A program made the translations under genes and the position numbers. A stretch of 64,000 bases of DNA from Gemmatimonadaceae bacterium (GTDB lineage Bacteria > Gemmatimonadota > Gemmatimonadetes > Gemmatimonadales > Gemmatimonadaceae): positions 1 to 64,000 of the forward strand of contig JACCRF010000097.1 in NCBI GenBank assembly GCA_013813715.1, given 5' to 3'. The notes beneath the pieces were generated by a model. That model was not told the DNA's origin, did no database searches, and saw nothing but the letters and a program-made list of their open reading frames with translations. Shown one piece after another: positions 50,576-61,974 of this stretch. Position 1 is the first letter of the stretch, and each line of letters starts with the position of its first letter.

Positions 50576-51706
50576 CCGTTTCCCTGAAAAAGCCGCGCGA
50601 AAGCGATAAGCTGTCTGCGGCGCGGGCATCGCCCAGCTCGCGTTCGCTGGAAGGCTTCGCTCGAGAAGCTTCGTGAACTTGTCCAGATTGGCCGCCTGAC
50701 CGGAGTGAACGCCAAGGGTGCCCCGACGAAAGAACGACTCCCAGTGTGTCACCATCACGTGACGCGGGGCGATGTGCCTGATGAGCTGGTCGGGCGCTCC
50801 GCCAACATAGGTTGTGGTCGCGGCACAAATGATCGCGAGATCGACACCTCGCTCGTCGAGCACTGCACGTGGAGGGAATCCCCACGGCGGAGAGCTCGGC
50901 GCATCCTGATAGTAGATTCGGAACCGCGGCGTGCTGTCGCCGCGCGCGAGTACGTCGATCAGGAACGCATAAGGCTCGCCGAGCTTCCAGTCCCACGCGG
51001 AGCGCGGCATCTCAGCCATATCGCTGAACAGCCGCCCACCGGCAAAATGATAGTCCAGCCCGAATTGCCGTAACATCGGCCCGTGATTCGCAATCAACGC
51101 CATGAATCGGAAGTTGCCATCGGAGGTGTATGTCCAGTCCCCGATTCGGTTAATGGTTCCCGACTGGCGCGCACGAATAGCGACGACTCGGCTTCCACCG
51201 CGCGTGGCCAGGCCGGAGTCTCCCATCAGCATGTGGCGCACCGTCGGGCCACCGTAGATTGTCGCCGCCTTCGCGCGGCTGTTCGCGATGTGCGCAACGT
51301 CCATCAAATGGTCGTAATGCCCATGACCGACGAGAATCGCGGAAGCGGCGTCGGCAGACCGCGGGAGAAAGCGATCGATCAATGCCGTATCGGGTCTTAT
51401 CGAGTAGCCGCGCCTCCCCGGTATCCTCACCGTGGACAATGCGACCTTCTCCACCGAGGGATTCGAGAAGAAAGGCGCGGTCATGAGCGCCCCGCCATCG
51501 TACCGAACCAGCAGGCCAGAGACGCCGAGATAGGTGACTTCCACCTGCGAATCAGCCCCGCCGCACGATGCTGGGGCACATCCGATCACGCCGTGCATCT
51601 GAGCAACGTGCCGTGCAGCCGGCGACATCGTTCGACATCCGCCCGCAATCATGAAGCCGAGCAGCACATACGAAATATTTCCGTGTGACGCATGCGGGTA
51701 CGGCAT
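50570..51706 (-). CDS. MBL-fold metallohydrolase
   Basis: A 378-residue metallo-beta-lactamase-fold hydrolase. SAILVGHGHYDHLMDVAHIA is the HxHxDH metal motif (residues about 127-132), further ligand candidates are in ALIANHGPMLRQ and the HWESFF segment near the end, and QVEVTYLGVSGLLVRYDGG begins the fold. The N-terminus has a hydrophobic stretch (SYVLLGFMIAGGCRTM) that could be a lipoprotein signal, so it may act in the periplasm. Relatives include lactonases, phosphodiesterases and UlaG/phospholipase-D-type enzymes; the substrate cannot be told. ATG 51706 starts it. It is divergent from the first of the paired kinases, 67 bases apart. Confidence 0.8.
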   Translation of the reverse strand: MPYPHASHGNISYVLLGFMIAGGCRTMSPAARHVAQMHGVIGCAPASCGGADSQVEVTYLGVSGLLVRYDGGALMTAPFFSNPSVEKVALSTVRIPGRRGYSIRPDTALIDRFLPRSADAASAILVGHGHYDHLMDVAHIANSRAKAATIYGGPTVRHMLMGDSGLATRGGSRVVAIRARQSGTINRIGDWTYTSDGNFRFMALIANHGPMLRQFGLDYHFAGGRLFSDMAEMPRSAWDWKLGEPYAFLIDVLARGDSTPRFRIYYQDAPSSPPWGFPPRAVLDERGVDLAIICAATTTYVGGAPDQLIRHIAPRHVMVTHWESFFRRGTLGVHSGQAANLDKFTKLLERSLPANASWAMPAPQTAYRFRAAFSGKRN

Positions 51707-51773
51707 GACTATAGTCTAGCCCCTATTCGGCGTAACGGTTAACATTTTTCGCCTGTCCTCACGCGAGCGTGGA

Positions 51774-54053
51774 TTGTCCACAGCCCAGCTTTACGACCGG
51801 TTTCAGCAAGCACTCAGCAGCGCCTACACCCTTCGCCGCGAGCTTGGCGGCGGCGGCATGTCCCGCGTATTTGTCGCCGAGGAGATCGCGCTCGGCCGGC
51901 TGGTCGTCATCAAGATTCTCTCCCCGGATCTTGCGCAGGGACTCTCGGCTGATCGGTTCGCTCGCGAAATACGCCTCGCCGCGCGGCTTCAGCACCCGCA
52001 CATCGTGCCCCTCTTTTCTGCCGGAGAGGTCGATGGACTTCCATACTATACGATGCCGTTTGTGGACGGCGAGTCGCTCGGCACGCGCCTCGCACGCGAG
52101 GGCAATCTTCCGATCGCGAGTGCGCTCCACATCCTCCGAGACATCGCCCGTGCCCTCGAGTACGCGCACTCGAATGATGTAGTTCACCGCGACATCAAGC
52201 CAGCTAACGTTCTGCTCTCCGGCAACTCGGCTTCGGTTACTGATTTTGGGATCGCGAAGGCGGTGTTTGCCGCGCGAACCGGCCGGGCGACGTTGCTTGA
52301 TGAAAACGGGCTGACGCAGCTCGGCATCGCGGTCGGAACTCCGCTGTACATGGCGCCGGAGCAGGTCGCTGCCGATCCGAGCGTCGATCATCGCGCCGAC
52401 CTGTATTCGTTCGGTTGCCTCGCCTATGAAGCATTGACGGGACATCCGCCGTTCCGCCATCGCTCGCGCCAGGCACTATTCGTCGCGCACATCACGGAAG
52501 CTCCCCCGCCGGTCGATTCGCTGAGAGGTGAAGTCCCTGGCACGCTTACCGAGATGGTGATGCAGTGCCTCGCGAAGTCCCCCGCCGACCGGCCTGCCAG
52601 CGCAACCGAGGTGCTGGCTGCGATGGACGCCGGCGCGACGCGGTCTCGCATGGCGTCAACAGCGGCAGACCCGACCGAGTCGATCGCCGTCATGCCCTTC
52701 GCGAGCATGAGCGCTGACAAGGAGAATGAATACTTTGCGGATGGCATCACGGAAGATATCATCAACGCCCTCGCACAGCTCGACGGCTTGCGCGTCGCAT
52801 GCCGCACCTCATCGTTCTCGTTCAAGGGGACGAAGTACGATCTTCAGGCTATCGGTGAAAAGCTTAACGTCGACAACGTCCTCGAGGGGAGTGTAAGGAA
52901 GTCCGGCAATTTTCTCCGCATCACCACTCAGCTCGTAAAGGTGAGCGACGGCTACGATCTGTGGTCGGAGCGCTACGACCGGGAGATGACCGACATATTC
53001 GCGGTTCAGGACGAGATCGCCACCGCTATCGCGTCGAAGTTCAAGCTCTCCCTTGCGAGGAGCGGCGAGTCCGCGAAAGCTCCCACCGGCAATATCGAAG
53101 CGTACGAGTTGTTCCTGAAGGGACGCGTCCTTTTCTACCGGCGCGGACGCTTCATCCGCTCGGCGATCGAGTGCTTCGAGCGGGCCGTGGCTCTCGACCC
53201 CCGTTTCGCGCAGGCACAGGCGGCGCTCGCGGACGCGCTCACGCTGTGCGGCTACTACGGAGCGGTGCCACCGAAGGCGATCATCGACCGAGCCCGCGCG
53301 GCCGCGCAGCGCGCTGTGTCGCTGGCGCCAGAGATCGCCGAGTCGCGGCACGCCCTCGCGCTCTGGACGACACTTTACGGAAGTAATGACAGCGTGGCCA
53401 TGGCCGAGTGGGAGCACGCGATGGATCTGGGAGCCCCTTCGACCCAGGTGCGATGCAGCTATGCGCTGTGGCGATGCGCCCTCCTGATGCAGGACTGGGA
53501 TACTTGCGTCAGCACTGTCGAGAGCGCAGTCGCCGCCGACCCGCTGAGCGGATACGCCAACTCCCTGCTCGCGCTCGTGAAGATGTTCGCGCGCAGATTC
53601 GATGGAATGCTGGCGGACGCGAAGCGCGGTCTGGAGCTTGATCCGGAATCATTCTGGTCGCACTGGACCCTCCAGCGCGCCTATCATTACGCCGGAATGT
53701 CAGCCGAAGCTTTCGCTCAGGGCCAGGCGACCCTGGCAATGTCGGGCCGCCATCCATGGGCGATGAGCGAGCTCGCGGTTGAATACGCCACGATCGGCGA
53801 TCGAGGCGGAGCGGAAGCGATCTATGGTGAGCTGGTCTCGCGCGCTCACATCGAGCATATCCCACCGACGTCGCTCGCGGTCGCCGCGACGTGCGCAGGC
53901 CGGGTGGAGGAAGCGGTCGCCGCATGTCACCGTGCGGTGGATGAACGTGACTCGCACATCCGGTGGTCAATCGTAGATCGGTGGGATGGCTGGCAGGCGC
54001 TGCACACGCAGCCGGGATGGGAAGACATCAGAAGGCGAATCGAGAACTGGTAG
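51774..54053 (+). CDS. Soluble Ser/Thr protein kinase with TolB-like and TPR domains
   Basis: A 759-residue kinase paralogous to the one at 55400. LGGGGMSRVFVAEE is the glycine loop, LVVIKIL the ATP-binding Lys, HRDIKPANVLLSGN the catalytic loop, DFGIAKAV the metal site, MAPEQVA the end of the activation loop. From about residue 300 SIAVMPFASMSADKENEYFA starts the TolB/CadC-like domain that ends WSERYDREMTDIFAVQDEIA, followed by helical TPR-like repeats to the C-terminus. No membrane segment is seen, so it is cytoplasmic. The start is TTG 51774. It precedes a DUF2183 gene 46 bases downstream, on the other side of which the paralogue lies. Confidence 0.86.
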   Translation: MSTAQLYDRFQQALSSAYTLRRELGGGGMSRVFVAEEIALGRLVVIKILSPDLAQGLSADRFAREIRLAARLQHPHIVPLFSAGEVDGLPYYTMPFVDGESLGTRLAREGNLPIASALHILRDIARALEYAHSNDVVHRDIKPANVLLSGNSASVTDFGIAKAVFAARTGRATLLDENGLTQLGIAVGTPLYMAPEQVAADPSVDHRADLYSFGCLAYEALTGHPPFRHRSRQALFVAHITEAPPPVDSLRGEVPGTLTEMVMQCLAKSPADRPASATEVLAAMDAGATRSRMASTAADPTESIAVMPFASMSADKENEYFADGITEDIINALAQLDGLRVACRTSSFSFKGTKYDLQAIGEKLNVDNVLEGSVRKSGNFLRITTQLVKVSDGYDLWSERYDREMTDIFAVQDEIATAIASKFKLSLARSGESAKAPTGNIEAYELFLKGRVLFYRRGRFIRSAIECFERAVALDPRFAQAQAALADALTLCGYYGAVPPKAIIDRARAAAQRAVSLAPEIAESRHALALWTTLYGSNDSVAMAEWEHAMDLGAPSTQVRCSYALWRCALLMQDWDTCVSTVESAVAADPLSGYANSLLALVKMFARRFDGMLADAKRGLELDPESFWSHWTLQRAYHYAGMSAEAFAQGQATLAMSGRHPWAMSELAVEYATIGDRGGAEAIYGELVSRAHIEHIPPTSLAVAATCAGRVEEAVAACHRAVDERDSHIRWSIVDRWDGWQALHTQPGWEDIRRRIENW

Positions 54054-54099
54054 CGGCAGGTACTGTCCGAGCGTGTGCTTCTCTCTTACTCTCGGATGA

Positions 54100-55299
54100 A
54101 TGAAGGACTGGGCCGCCGAGGTGAGCTCGTTAATCAGGGGAATCGGCAACGACATCCAGCGCGCCGCCCGTACGGCGCGCTCAGCGTTCGACGACGATCC
54201 GTACGAAGTGCTCGCTTACCGGGGCTTCGGGAATGGAATCCGCGCCCACATTTATGGTCGCGCGCTGGAAAAACGCGCGCTCGGCGTGAGCACCGGCGCC
54301 GACTCGACACTGAGAAATCTTCTCAATACATGGCGCCGCGCAGATAGCGATCCGCTGGCGTTCGCCCGCGTAGCTGTCGAGCACTCGGATACGAAAACCG
54401 AAATGCAGGCGGATGACGAAGGCTTTTTCGGTGGCTGGGTCGACATCGAGAAGCCTGCCGCGAGCGGCGACGAGTGGCAGGATTATGCGGCCGAGCTCGT
54501 GGCGCCGGTGCGTCCTGACAGCGGGACAGTGAAGGGCAAGGGCGAGATACTCGTTCCCCCCGCGACCGCTCTGTTCGGCGTCATCAGCGACATCGACGAC
54601 ACCGTGATTCAGTCACGCGTGTCGAACTTCCTCCAGGCCGCGCGCACGGTAATGCTCGGCAACGCTCGCACGCGGCTCCCCTTCCCCGGCGTCGCCGCGT
54701 TCTACCAGGCGCTCCGCGACGGCATCGGCGGCCACGAGAAGAATCCAATCTTCTACGTATCGAGCAGCCCATGGAACATCTACGACGTGATCTCGGAATT
54801 CATGGATATCCAGAAGATTCCGCACGGGCCGCTGCTCCTCAGGGATTGGGATATCGGTCTGAGCGCATTGTCGTCGTCGCACCACTTCGGACACAAGGGC
54901 CTCGCGATCCGGAACATCATGCAGCTCTATCCGGCAATGCAGTTCATCCTGATCGGCGACACAAGCCAGCATGATCCTGAGATCTACCGCCAGATCGTCG
55001 GCGAGTTTCCGGATCGGGTGAAGGCGATTTACATACGCGACGTCACGCGAACCGGCGATCGCACATCTGCGGTGAAGAAGCTCGCCGACGAGGTCATCGC
55101 CGCTCATTCGATTCTCGTCCTGTCCGAGGACACCCTCGGCGCCGCGAAGCACGCGGCCGAACAGGGATGGATCAGCCAGGGTGAGCTGCCGAAAGTGCAG
55201 GAGGAGAAGCGCGCCGACGAGGGACGCGACGACACCAAAGTCGCGACGCCGGACGGGGGCGAGCCAACATCGGGAACAGCGCCGACAGTCATCGAGTGA
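54100..55299 (+). CDS. DUF2183 (App1-type phosphatase domain) protein
   Basis: A 399-residue cytoplasmic protein. The first 155 residues are a variable domain (VLAYRGFGNGIRAHIYGRAL; GGWVDIEKPAA). The DUF2183 domain starts at about 158 with the HAD-like phosphatase motif FGVISDIDDTVIQ, then FYQALRDGIGGHEKNPIFYV, SSSPWNIYDVISEFM, LLLRDWDIGLS, HKGLAIRNIM and FILIGDTSQHDPEIY. App1 in yeast is a phosphatidate phosphatase with the same DxDxT motif; bacterial members are presumed phosphatases with unknown substrate. The last 60 residues are acidic and disordered. It is flanked by two paralogous kinases and may belong to the same pathway. Confidence 0.85.
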   Translation: MKDWAAEVSSLIRGIGNDIQRAARTARSAFDDDPYEVLAYRGFGNGIRAHIYGRALEKRALGVSTGADSTLRNLLNTWRRADSDPLAFARVAVEHSDTKTEMQADDEGFFGGWVDIEKPAASGDEWQDYAAELVAPVRPDSGTVKGKGEILVPPATALFGVISDIDDTVIQSRVSNFLQAARTVMLGNARTRLPFPGVAAFYQALRDGIGGHEKNPIFYVSSSPWNIYDVISEFMDIQKIPHGPLLLRDWDIGLSALSSSHHFGHKGLAIRNIMQLYPAMQFILIGDTSQHDPEIYRQIVGEFPDRVKAIYIRDVTRTGDRTSAVKKLADEVIAAHSILVLSEDTLGAAKHAAEQGWISQGELPKVQEEKRADEGRDDTKVATPDGGEPTSGTAPTVIE

Positions 55300-55399
55300 A
55301 CAAGCGGTCAATCCAGCCGCCTTCCCGTGTCAGGGCGGGCCAGGCTAGCCCAAATTCAGCGGGACGACTAATGTTTGCATCCCATCTACGCCGACCCAG

Positions 55400-57688
<2,289 letters not shown>

Positions 57689-57701
57689 ATCCATAGGCGG
57701 G

Positions 57702-58904
57702 ATGCTCCTCCCGTTTCATGTCGCCGTAGCTGCCGCCCTGCTCTGCGGTGCACCGTTACCCCGGATCACGCTGGGCGTCACCGTCCTGGTGAACGATTCT
57801 CTCCACCTGATACGTGGGAAGCGCGTGGGCCTGATCACCAATCACACCGGGCGTGACGAGCAGGGGCGCAGCAGCATCGACATAATTTTCAACGCGCCGG
57901 GTGTTCGGCTTACCGCCTTGTTCGCGCCCGAGCACGGCATCCGCGGCGTTGCCGAAGGTGGTGCGCGCATCGCTTCGTCGGTAGACAGCGCCACGGGCGT
58001 TCCGATCCATTCCTTGTATGGCGACACGCGTGTTCCCACGAGCCGCATGCTCCGGGACGTGGACGTCCTTCTATATGACATCCAGGACGTCGGCGCACGG
58101 ATGTACACCTATGTGTGGACGATGACGCTAGCCGCCGAGGCGGCGAAGAAGGCGGGCAAACGGTTCGTTGTCCTCGACCGGCCGAATCCGATCCGAGCCG
58201 ACATTGCGGAGGGTGGACTCATCGAGCGGCGCTTCCGCACGTTCACCGGGCTGCACGACGTTCCGTTGCGTTACGGCCTCACGCCCGGCGAGCTGGCGCT
58301 GTTTCTCGTGAGCACGAAGCGGATTGACGCCAACATCGTGATCGTGCCGATGAAAGGCTACCGCAGGTCGATGTGGTGGGATGACACCGGGCTGGGCTGG
58401 GTGAGTCCTTCGCCCAACATCCGGGATGTCGAGTCGGCTCTGCTCTATCCCGGGATTTCGTTTTTCGAGGCGACCAATGTCAGCGAGGGGCGCGGCACCG
58501 ATGCACCGTTTCGGCTGATAGGCGCGCCGTGGATGACGGACGCGGGAGCGATAGCGCGGGCGATGAACGCGAAGCGGCTTCCTGGTGTGAGCTTCGCAGT
58601 GACGTCGCGGCGCATCGCGCGCGGCGAGAAGCACGGTGGAATGACGATTCCAATGGTTCGGATCGACATCACGGACCGCGATTCGATTCGGGCGGCAGAT
58701 ATCGGGGCGCATCTGCTTCGCGAGATCTACAGCCGCCATCGGGGGCAATTTCAATGGCGTGCCCAGGGAATCGAAGAGCTGTCGGGCTCGCGCGTCCTGC
58801 GCGGCGCCGTTGGGAACGGGGGCATTGCGGCCGTCCTCGCGCAGTGGCGGAAGGACAGCGCGCGATTCAGCGCCGCGGCGGCGGCCTGGCGCCTGTACCG
58901 ATAA
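57702..58904 (+). CDS. DUF1343 exo-beta-N-acetylmuramidase (NamZ-like)
   Basis: A 400-residue exported protein. A signal peptide covers residues 1-21 (HVAVAAALLCGAPLP). The DUF1343 core is recognisable: LIRGKRVGLITNHTGRDEQG, LFAPEHGIRGVAEGG, LLYDIQDVGARMYTYVWTMT, FVVLDRPNPIRADIAEGG, NIRDVESALLYPGISFFEAT and NVSEGRGTDAPFRLIGAPW. NamZ of Bacteroidetes is known to release MurNAc from the non-reducing end of cell-wall fragments, so this enzyme probably does so in the periplasm during wall recovery. ATG 57702 lies 13 bases after the kinase stop, in the same direction, which links wall-fragment processing to kinase signalling in one transcript. Confidence 0.87.
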   Translation: MLLPFHVAVAAALLCGAPLPRITLGVTVLVNDSLHLIRGKRVGLITNHTGRDEQGRSSIDIIFNAPGVRLTALFAPEHGIRGVAEGGARIASSVDSATGVPIHSLYGDTRVPTSRMLRDVDVLLYDIQDVGARMYTYVWTMTLAAEAAKKAGKRFVVLDRPNPIRADIAEGGLIERRFRTFTGLHDVPLRYGLTPGELALFLVSTKRIDANIVIVPMKGYRRSMWWDDTGLGWVSPSPNIRDVESALLYPGISFFEATNVSEGRGTDAPFRLIGAPWMTDAGAIARAMNAKRLPGVSFAVTSRRIARGEKHGGMTIPMVRIDITDRDSIRAADIGAHLLREIYSRHRGQFQWRAQGIEELSGSRVLRGAVGNGGIAAVLAQWRKDSARFSAAAAAWRLYR

Positions 58905-59054
58905 GGCGCGCGGATGGTGACAGAGGACGTGACAGTCCCGTTACGGGTCGCCGACGTTGAGACTATGACACCCTGCTAATATTTCCTGCCTGCCGCGAAG
59001 CTCCCGCGGACCGGCCGCCCCCGTTCCGGGCGTCCCCTCACTCAACGGAAAAAT

Positions 59055-59072
59055 CGATCCGCTTTCGGATCG
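59055..59072. terminator. Small stem-loop in the 58905-59157 gap
   Basis: CGATCCG pairs with CGGATCG around CTTT. There is no T-rich tail on the plus strand; on the minus strand the tail is ATTTTTCC, which would suit termination of the lipoprotein gene at 59158. Nothing else was recognised in the 253-base gap between the convergent genes. Confidence 0.45.
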
Positions 59073-59157
59073 GTGCCGCGCGCCGCCGGGCTGGAGTCCG
59101 GCAGCGCGATCGCACAGATCGAGACGAGAGCAGCAGCAGTCCTTCGAAACCGGATTC

Positions 59158-60483
59158 TCAAACGGAGGCAAGGGTAGCTCGCAGTCGAATCGCGGCGGCC
59201 TCCGCGACGGTAACGTTGCGCGCGTCGGCAGCGGTGCGCAGTTCACCCAGAATTGCGTCGAGCTGGCCGCGCACACTGCTCGTCAACGTATGGGCGAAGC
59301 GATTTCGTACGTACTCGAGTGTGGTCACATCGCCCCGCACGCCGGCTGAGTTGTTGGCAGCCGCGTCGACGATAATCTGTGCTGCCCACAAATCGAATCG
59401 CGCGCGGTCAATCTCGGCAGGCGGCCGATGTCGGAGCCGGAAGTCGAGCGTGGCACGCGCGACGTCGATCGCCGCTTGGCGCGCGGCCGCAGCATTGCGA
59501 CTGCTTGCGGCGCTGGTAAGCGCGGCGAGCGCGGTCGTCATCTGCGTGGCGAGCATCGGCGGGGAGCCCGCGCGATAGCCGTTCCACGCCGATGCCATCA
59601 CGCCGAGCGTAGTCGTCACTTCGGGCCAGGCGCCGGTGAGGGCAGCGTCGAAAATCGACAGGGCACCGGTCTGCAGCGTGTTGAGCGCTGCGGGTGGCGC
59701 ACTCGTCAATGCATCGGTGGGGACGGCGAGGGCGAGCGCCTCAATATTGCCCCCCGAACCCGTCGCGAACTCGCCATAACCCGGGGCGAAGGTCTTGTCC
59801 TCGCGCGATCCGTCGTTGTGCAGCTCATTCGCGATCATGGCGCCGGACACTGGGCCTGTTGGACCGTTCACTGTCTCGCCGACCGACTTGACTGTGACTT
59901 CCTCGAACACAAGCCCGCAGATGTTCTCGGGCCGAAACACGTCGCCGACCTTTGGACTGGCCGGCATGATCATGGCGAGCGGGCCATCGCGCTCGACCAG
60001 CCAAGTGCCGTCGCGGTCGGCAAGGGTGCCGTTTTCGAAGTTGAAGACATCCTCTCCGAAGTACCACACCGAGCCGTCGTCGGCTTGTCCGTACCAGTCG
60101 AGGGCCACCTCGTCGACGCGACCGTTCAGGAACGCGACATACTGCGACTCGTGGGTCTGAACCTGCCTGCCATTCCAGGTAATGGTCTTGGGATTAGGCA
60201 GGAGGGTAGTCTCGACGCGGAGTGGCGCGCCGTCTACCGTGCCCAACAGCACGGCTGAATGGAGCCGGCTGATGGGGAAGAGCGGGTTGGTGATATTGAG
60301 GGGACTGGAAAATGTGGGTTGAACGAGATCCACCCGTGCACTCGCCGGTGCGAGTGGAAGTTTGCTGCAGTCCGCTGCCGGGCTGGTCGCGCTTTCGCCT
60401 TTACAGCCCGTCATCGCGGCCACGCCGGCCGCCAGGACCAGTGCGCGCGTCAGGAATTGTGTCACGAGAGCCTCCATCGTCAT
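59158..60483 (-). CDS. Exported lipoprotein of unknown function
   Basis: A 441-residue exported protein. ALVLAAGVAAMTGCKGESAT gives a lipobox, Cys at about 27. The body is strand-rich to about residue 240 (SPLNITNPLFPISRLHSAVL, GTVDGAPLRVETTLLPN, YGQADDGSVWYFGEDVFNF, GPLAMIMPASPKVGDVFRPE), which looks like one large beta domain. The last 190 residues are Ala-rich helical repeats. I have no family name; the pattern of PxPxxGDxFxxE suggests a secreted conserved protein found across environmental bacteria. It is the last gene of a minus-strand group after the sigma and anti-sigma genes (46-base gap), which suggests it is part of their regulon. Confidence 0.62.
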   Translation of the reverse strand: MTMEALVTQFLTRALVLAAGVAAMTGCKGESATSPAADCSKLPLAPASARVDLVQPTFSSPLNITNPLFPISRLHSAVLLGTVDGAPLRVETTLLPNPKTITWNGRQVQTHESQYVAFLNGRVDEVALDWYGQADDGSVWYFGEDVFNFENGTLADRDGTWLVERDGPLAMIMPASPKVGDVFRPENICGLVFEEVTVKSVGETVNGPTGPVSGAMIANELHNDGSREDKTFAPGYGEFATGSGGNIEALALAVPTDALTSAPPAALNTLQTGALSIFDAALTGAWPEVTTTLGVMASAWNGYRAGSPPMLATQMTTALAALTSAASSRNAAAARQAAIDVARATLDFRLRHRPPAEIDRARFDLWAAQIIVDAAANNSAGVRGDVTTLEYVRNRFAHTLTSSVRGQLDAILGELRTAADARNVTVAEAAAIRLRATLASV

Positions 60484-60529
60484 GTGTGTGTTAGGAGCAG
60501 GCGACGGAGGAATCTGTGACAGCTATCTT

Positions 60530-61261
60530 CTACTGTGTCAGCGGAACGATGTACATGCCGCGGGCATCTGCTGGATTGCCAGTCGTTATGCGGGATCCGT
60601 CCTTGAGGAACCGGCGGCTTCCGTTCACCCTGATCTCTACGCGCGGAGCGGTACGCGGTATGACAATCTCGAATCCGGACGATGAGCCGCTGTTGTCGAT
60701 GACCAGGCGGCCAGCGTCGGAGGTAAACGTTGCCGCCCCGGTCGCAGTGCGAACCGTCACTTCGGCGCCGTTGGAAAGTGATACGCGCGCTGCGCCGGGT
60801 GCCTGGGTCGACGTGAACAGAATGACGAGCTGAGCCCCCGGTTCTACTGAGATTCCCGCGAGCGGAGCGTCCGCACTGGGAGCGGGAAGCACGACGGTTC
60901 GTGCTTCCGGCTCCGCCCCTAGCCGGTTGAGGGCGGCAACCACCAGCTCGCGAACGGGTGAGCGCGGCGCCGCGATCGCTGCCCCTGCGACGCCGATGAC
61001 GAGAAGCATTCCGGCCGCCCACCGCAGTCTGCCGAAGTCGCTTCGGCGTGCGCGCGCGGCGACCAGGTGGCCGTCGACCCGCGGGAGCCGGTGGTCGAGC
61101 TGTCTGAGCAGCGTGAACACCTCTGCTTCCTCGGCGTCCGCCCTGGCGACAAGGATGCGGCATTCGCTGCATCCCGCGACATGTTCGCGAACAGTGTCTT
61201 CCAAACCGGAAGCAAGCTCGCCATGACGCAGCCGCTGGATTTGCTCCTCGTCAAGGTGCAT
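60530..61261 (-). CDS. Zinc-finger anti-sigma factor with FecR-like exported part
   Basis: A 243-residue membrane protein. The N-terminal 40 residues have the anti-sigma zinc-finger pattern: EQIQRLRHGELASGLEDTVR then EHVAGCSECR, with His-x3-Cys-x2-Cys. One membrane segment (LRWAAGMLLVIGVAGAAIAA) follows at about residue 80-98. The outer 145 residues are strand-rich (VEPGAQLVILFTSTQAPGAA, RVSLSNGAEVTVRT), resembling FecR-type or sensing domains. ATG overlaps the sigma stop (ATGA), the usual sigma/anti-sigma order. It should hold the sigma factor at the membrane until an outside signal arrives. Confidence 0.78.
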   Translation of the reverse strand: MHLDEEQIQRLRHGELASGLEDTVREHVAGCSECRILVARADAEEAEVFTLLRQLDHRLPRVDGHLVAARARRSDFGRLRWAAGMLLVIGVAGAAIAAPRSPVRELVVAALNRLGAEPEARTVVLPAPSADAPLAGISVEPGAQLVILFTSTQAPGAARVSLSNGAEVTVRTATGAATFTSDAGRLVIDNSGSSSGFEIVIPRTAPRVEIRVNGSRRFLKDGSRITTGNPADARGMYIVPLTQ

Positions 61262-61851
61262 CAGTTCTCCCCGTAAGCCGCGCGGAACGCGCGACGCGCG
61301 CGCGCCAGCAGGGTGCCGACACTCGCTTCGTTCAACTCCAACGCGAGGGCCATGTCGCGGTAGCTGTATCCTTCCGACGCGAGCATGAGAAGACGCTTAT
61401 CGCGCTCCGGAATTCGATCGGCAGCGGCGCGAACTCTCGCTCGTGACTCCTCGGCGATAGTCTCTTCCTCTGCCGACGGCCCCGGCGGCGAATGAACGCC
61501 CTTCGCCCGGTCGAGAGTGAGAAGGCGGCTGCGCCTGCCCTGCGACGAGCCCACGTTCCGCAGCAGATTCATCGCCACGCTGATCAGCCATGCCTGCGGC
61601 GAATCCGGCAGCGAGCCCCGGCGGTAAAGCCTGATGAACGCTTCCTGAGCGAGATCAGCGGCCAAGTCGGGATCTCCTGACAGGCGGTCGAGATATCGGT
61701 AGAGATGCTCGAAATGCCCATTGAACAACTCCGCAAAGATGTCATGAAAGCGCAGCGGCTCGGTGCGTGAAGAGCGAACGCTCTCCTCGCGAAGCCGGTC
61801 TCGCGCTGCAGACGAAGCGTCTCGACGCGGTATGGGTTCGGGATACTTCAC
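61261..61851 (-). CDS. ECF-subfamily RNA polymerase sigma factor
   Basis: A 196-residue sigma-70 factor. Region 2 is DIFAELFNGHFEHLYRYLDR, LSGDPDLAADLAQEAFIRLY with AWLISVAMNLLRN; region 4 is RIPERDKRLLMLASEGYSYR and DMALALELNEASVGTLLARA. GTG 61851 with a GTGAGG sequence upstream gives a normal ECF length; the longer frame to 61929 reaches into the space before the TonB gene and is not needed. Its stop overlaps the anti-sigma start, and the TonB receptor upstream on the same strand lies 123 bases away, so the receptor may belong to the regulon or share the transcript. Confidence 0.83.
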   Translation of the reverse strand: MKYPEPIPRRDASSAARDRLREESVRSSRTEPLRFHDIFAELFNGHFEHLYRYLDRLSGDPDLAADLAQEAFIRLYRRGSLPDSPQAWLISVAMNLLRNVGSSQGRRSRLLTLDRAKGVHSPPGPSAEEETIAEESRARVRAAADRIPERDKRLLMLASEGYSYRDMALALELNEASVGTLLARARRAFRAAYGEN

Positions 61852-61974
61852 GCCAGCCTCACCGATAGGAACCAGCACCGCGACCCCGTTGTGACAGGCA
61901 ACGGGCAACGGGCCACCGTAGCGCCTCACCTATCAACCGGTTTTCTCCTCACCCATCATCCCGGTCTTACATCG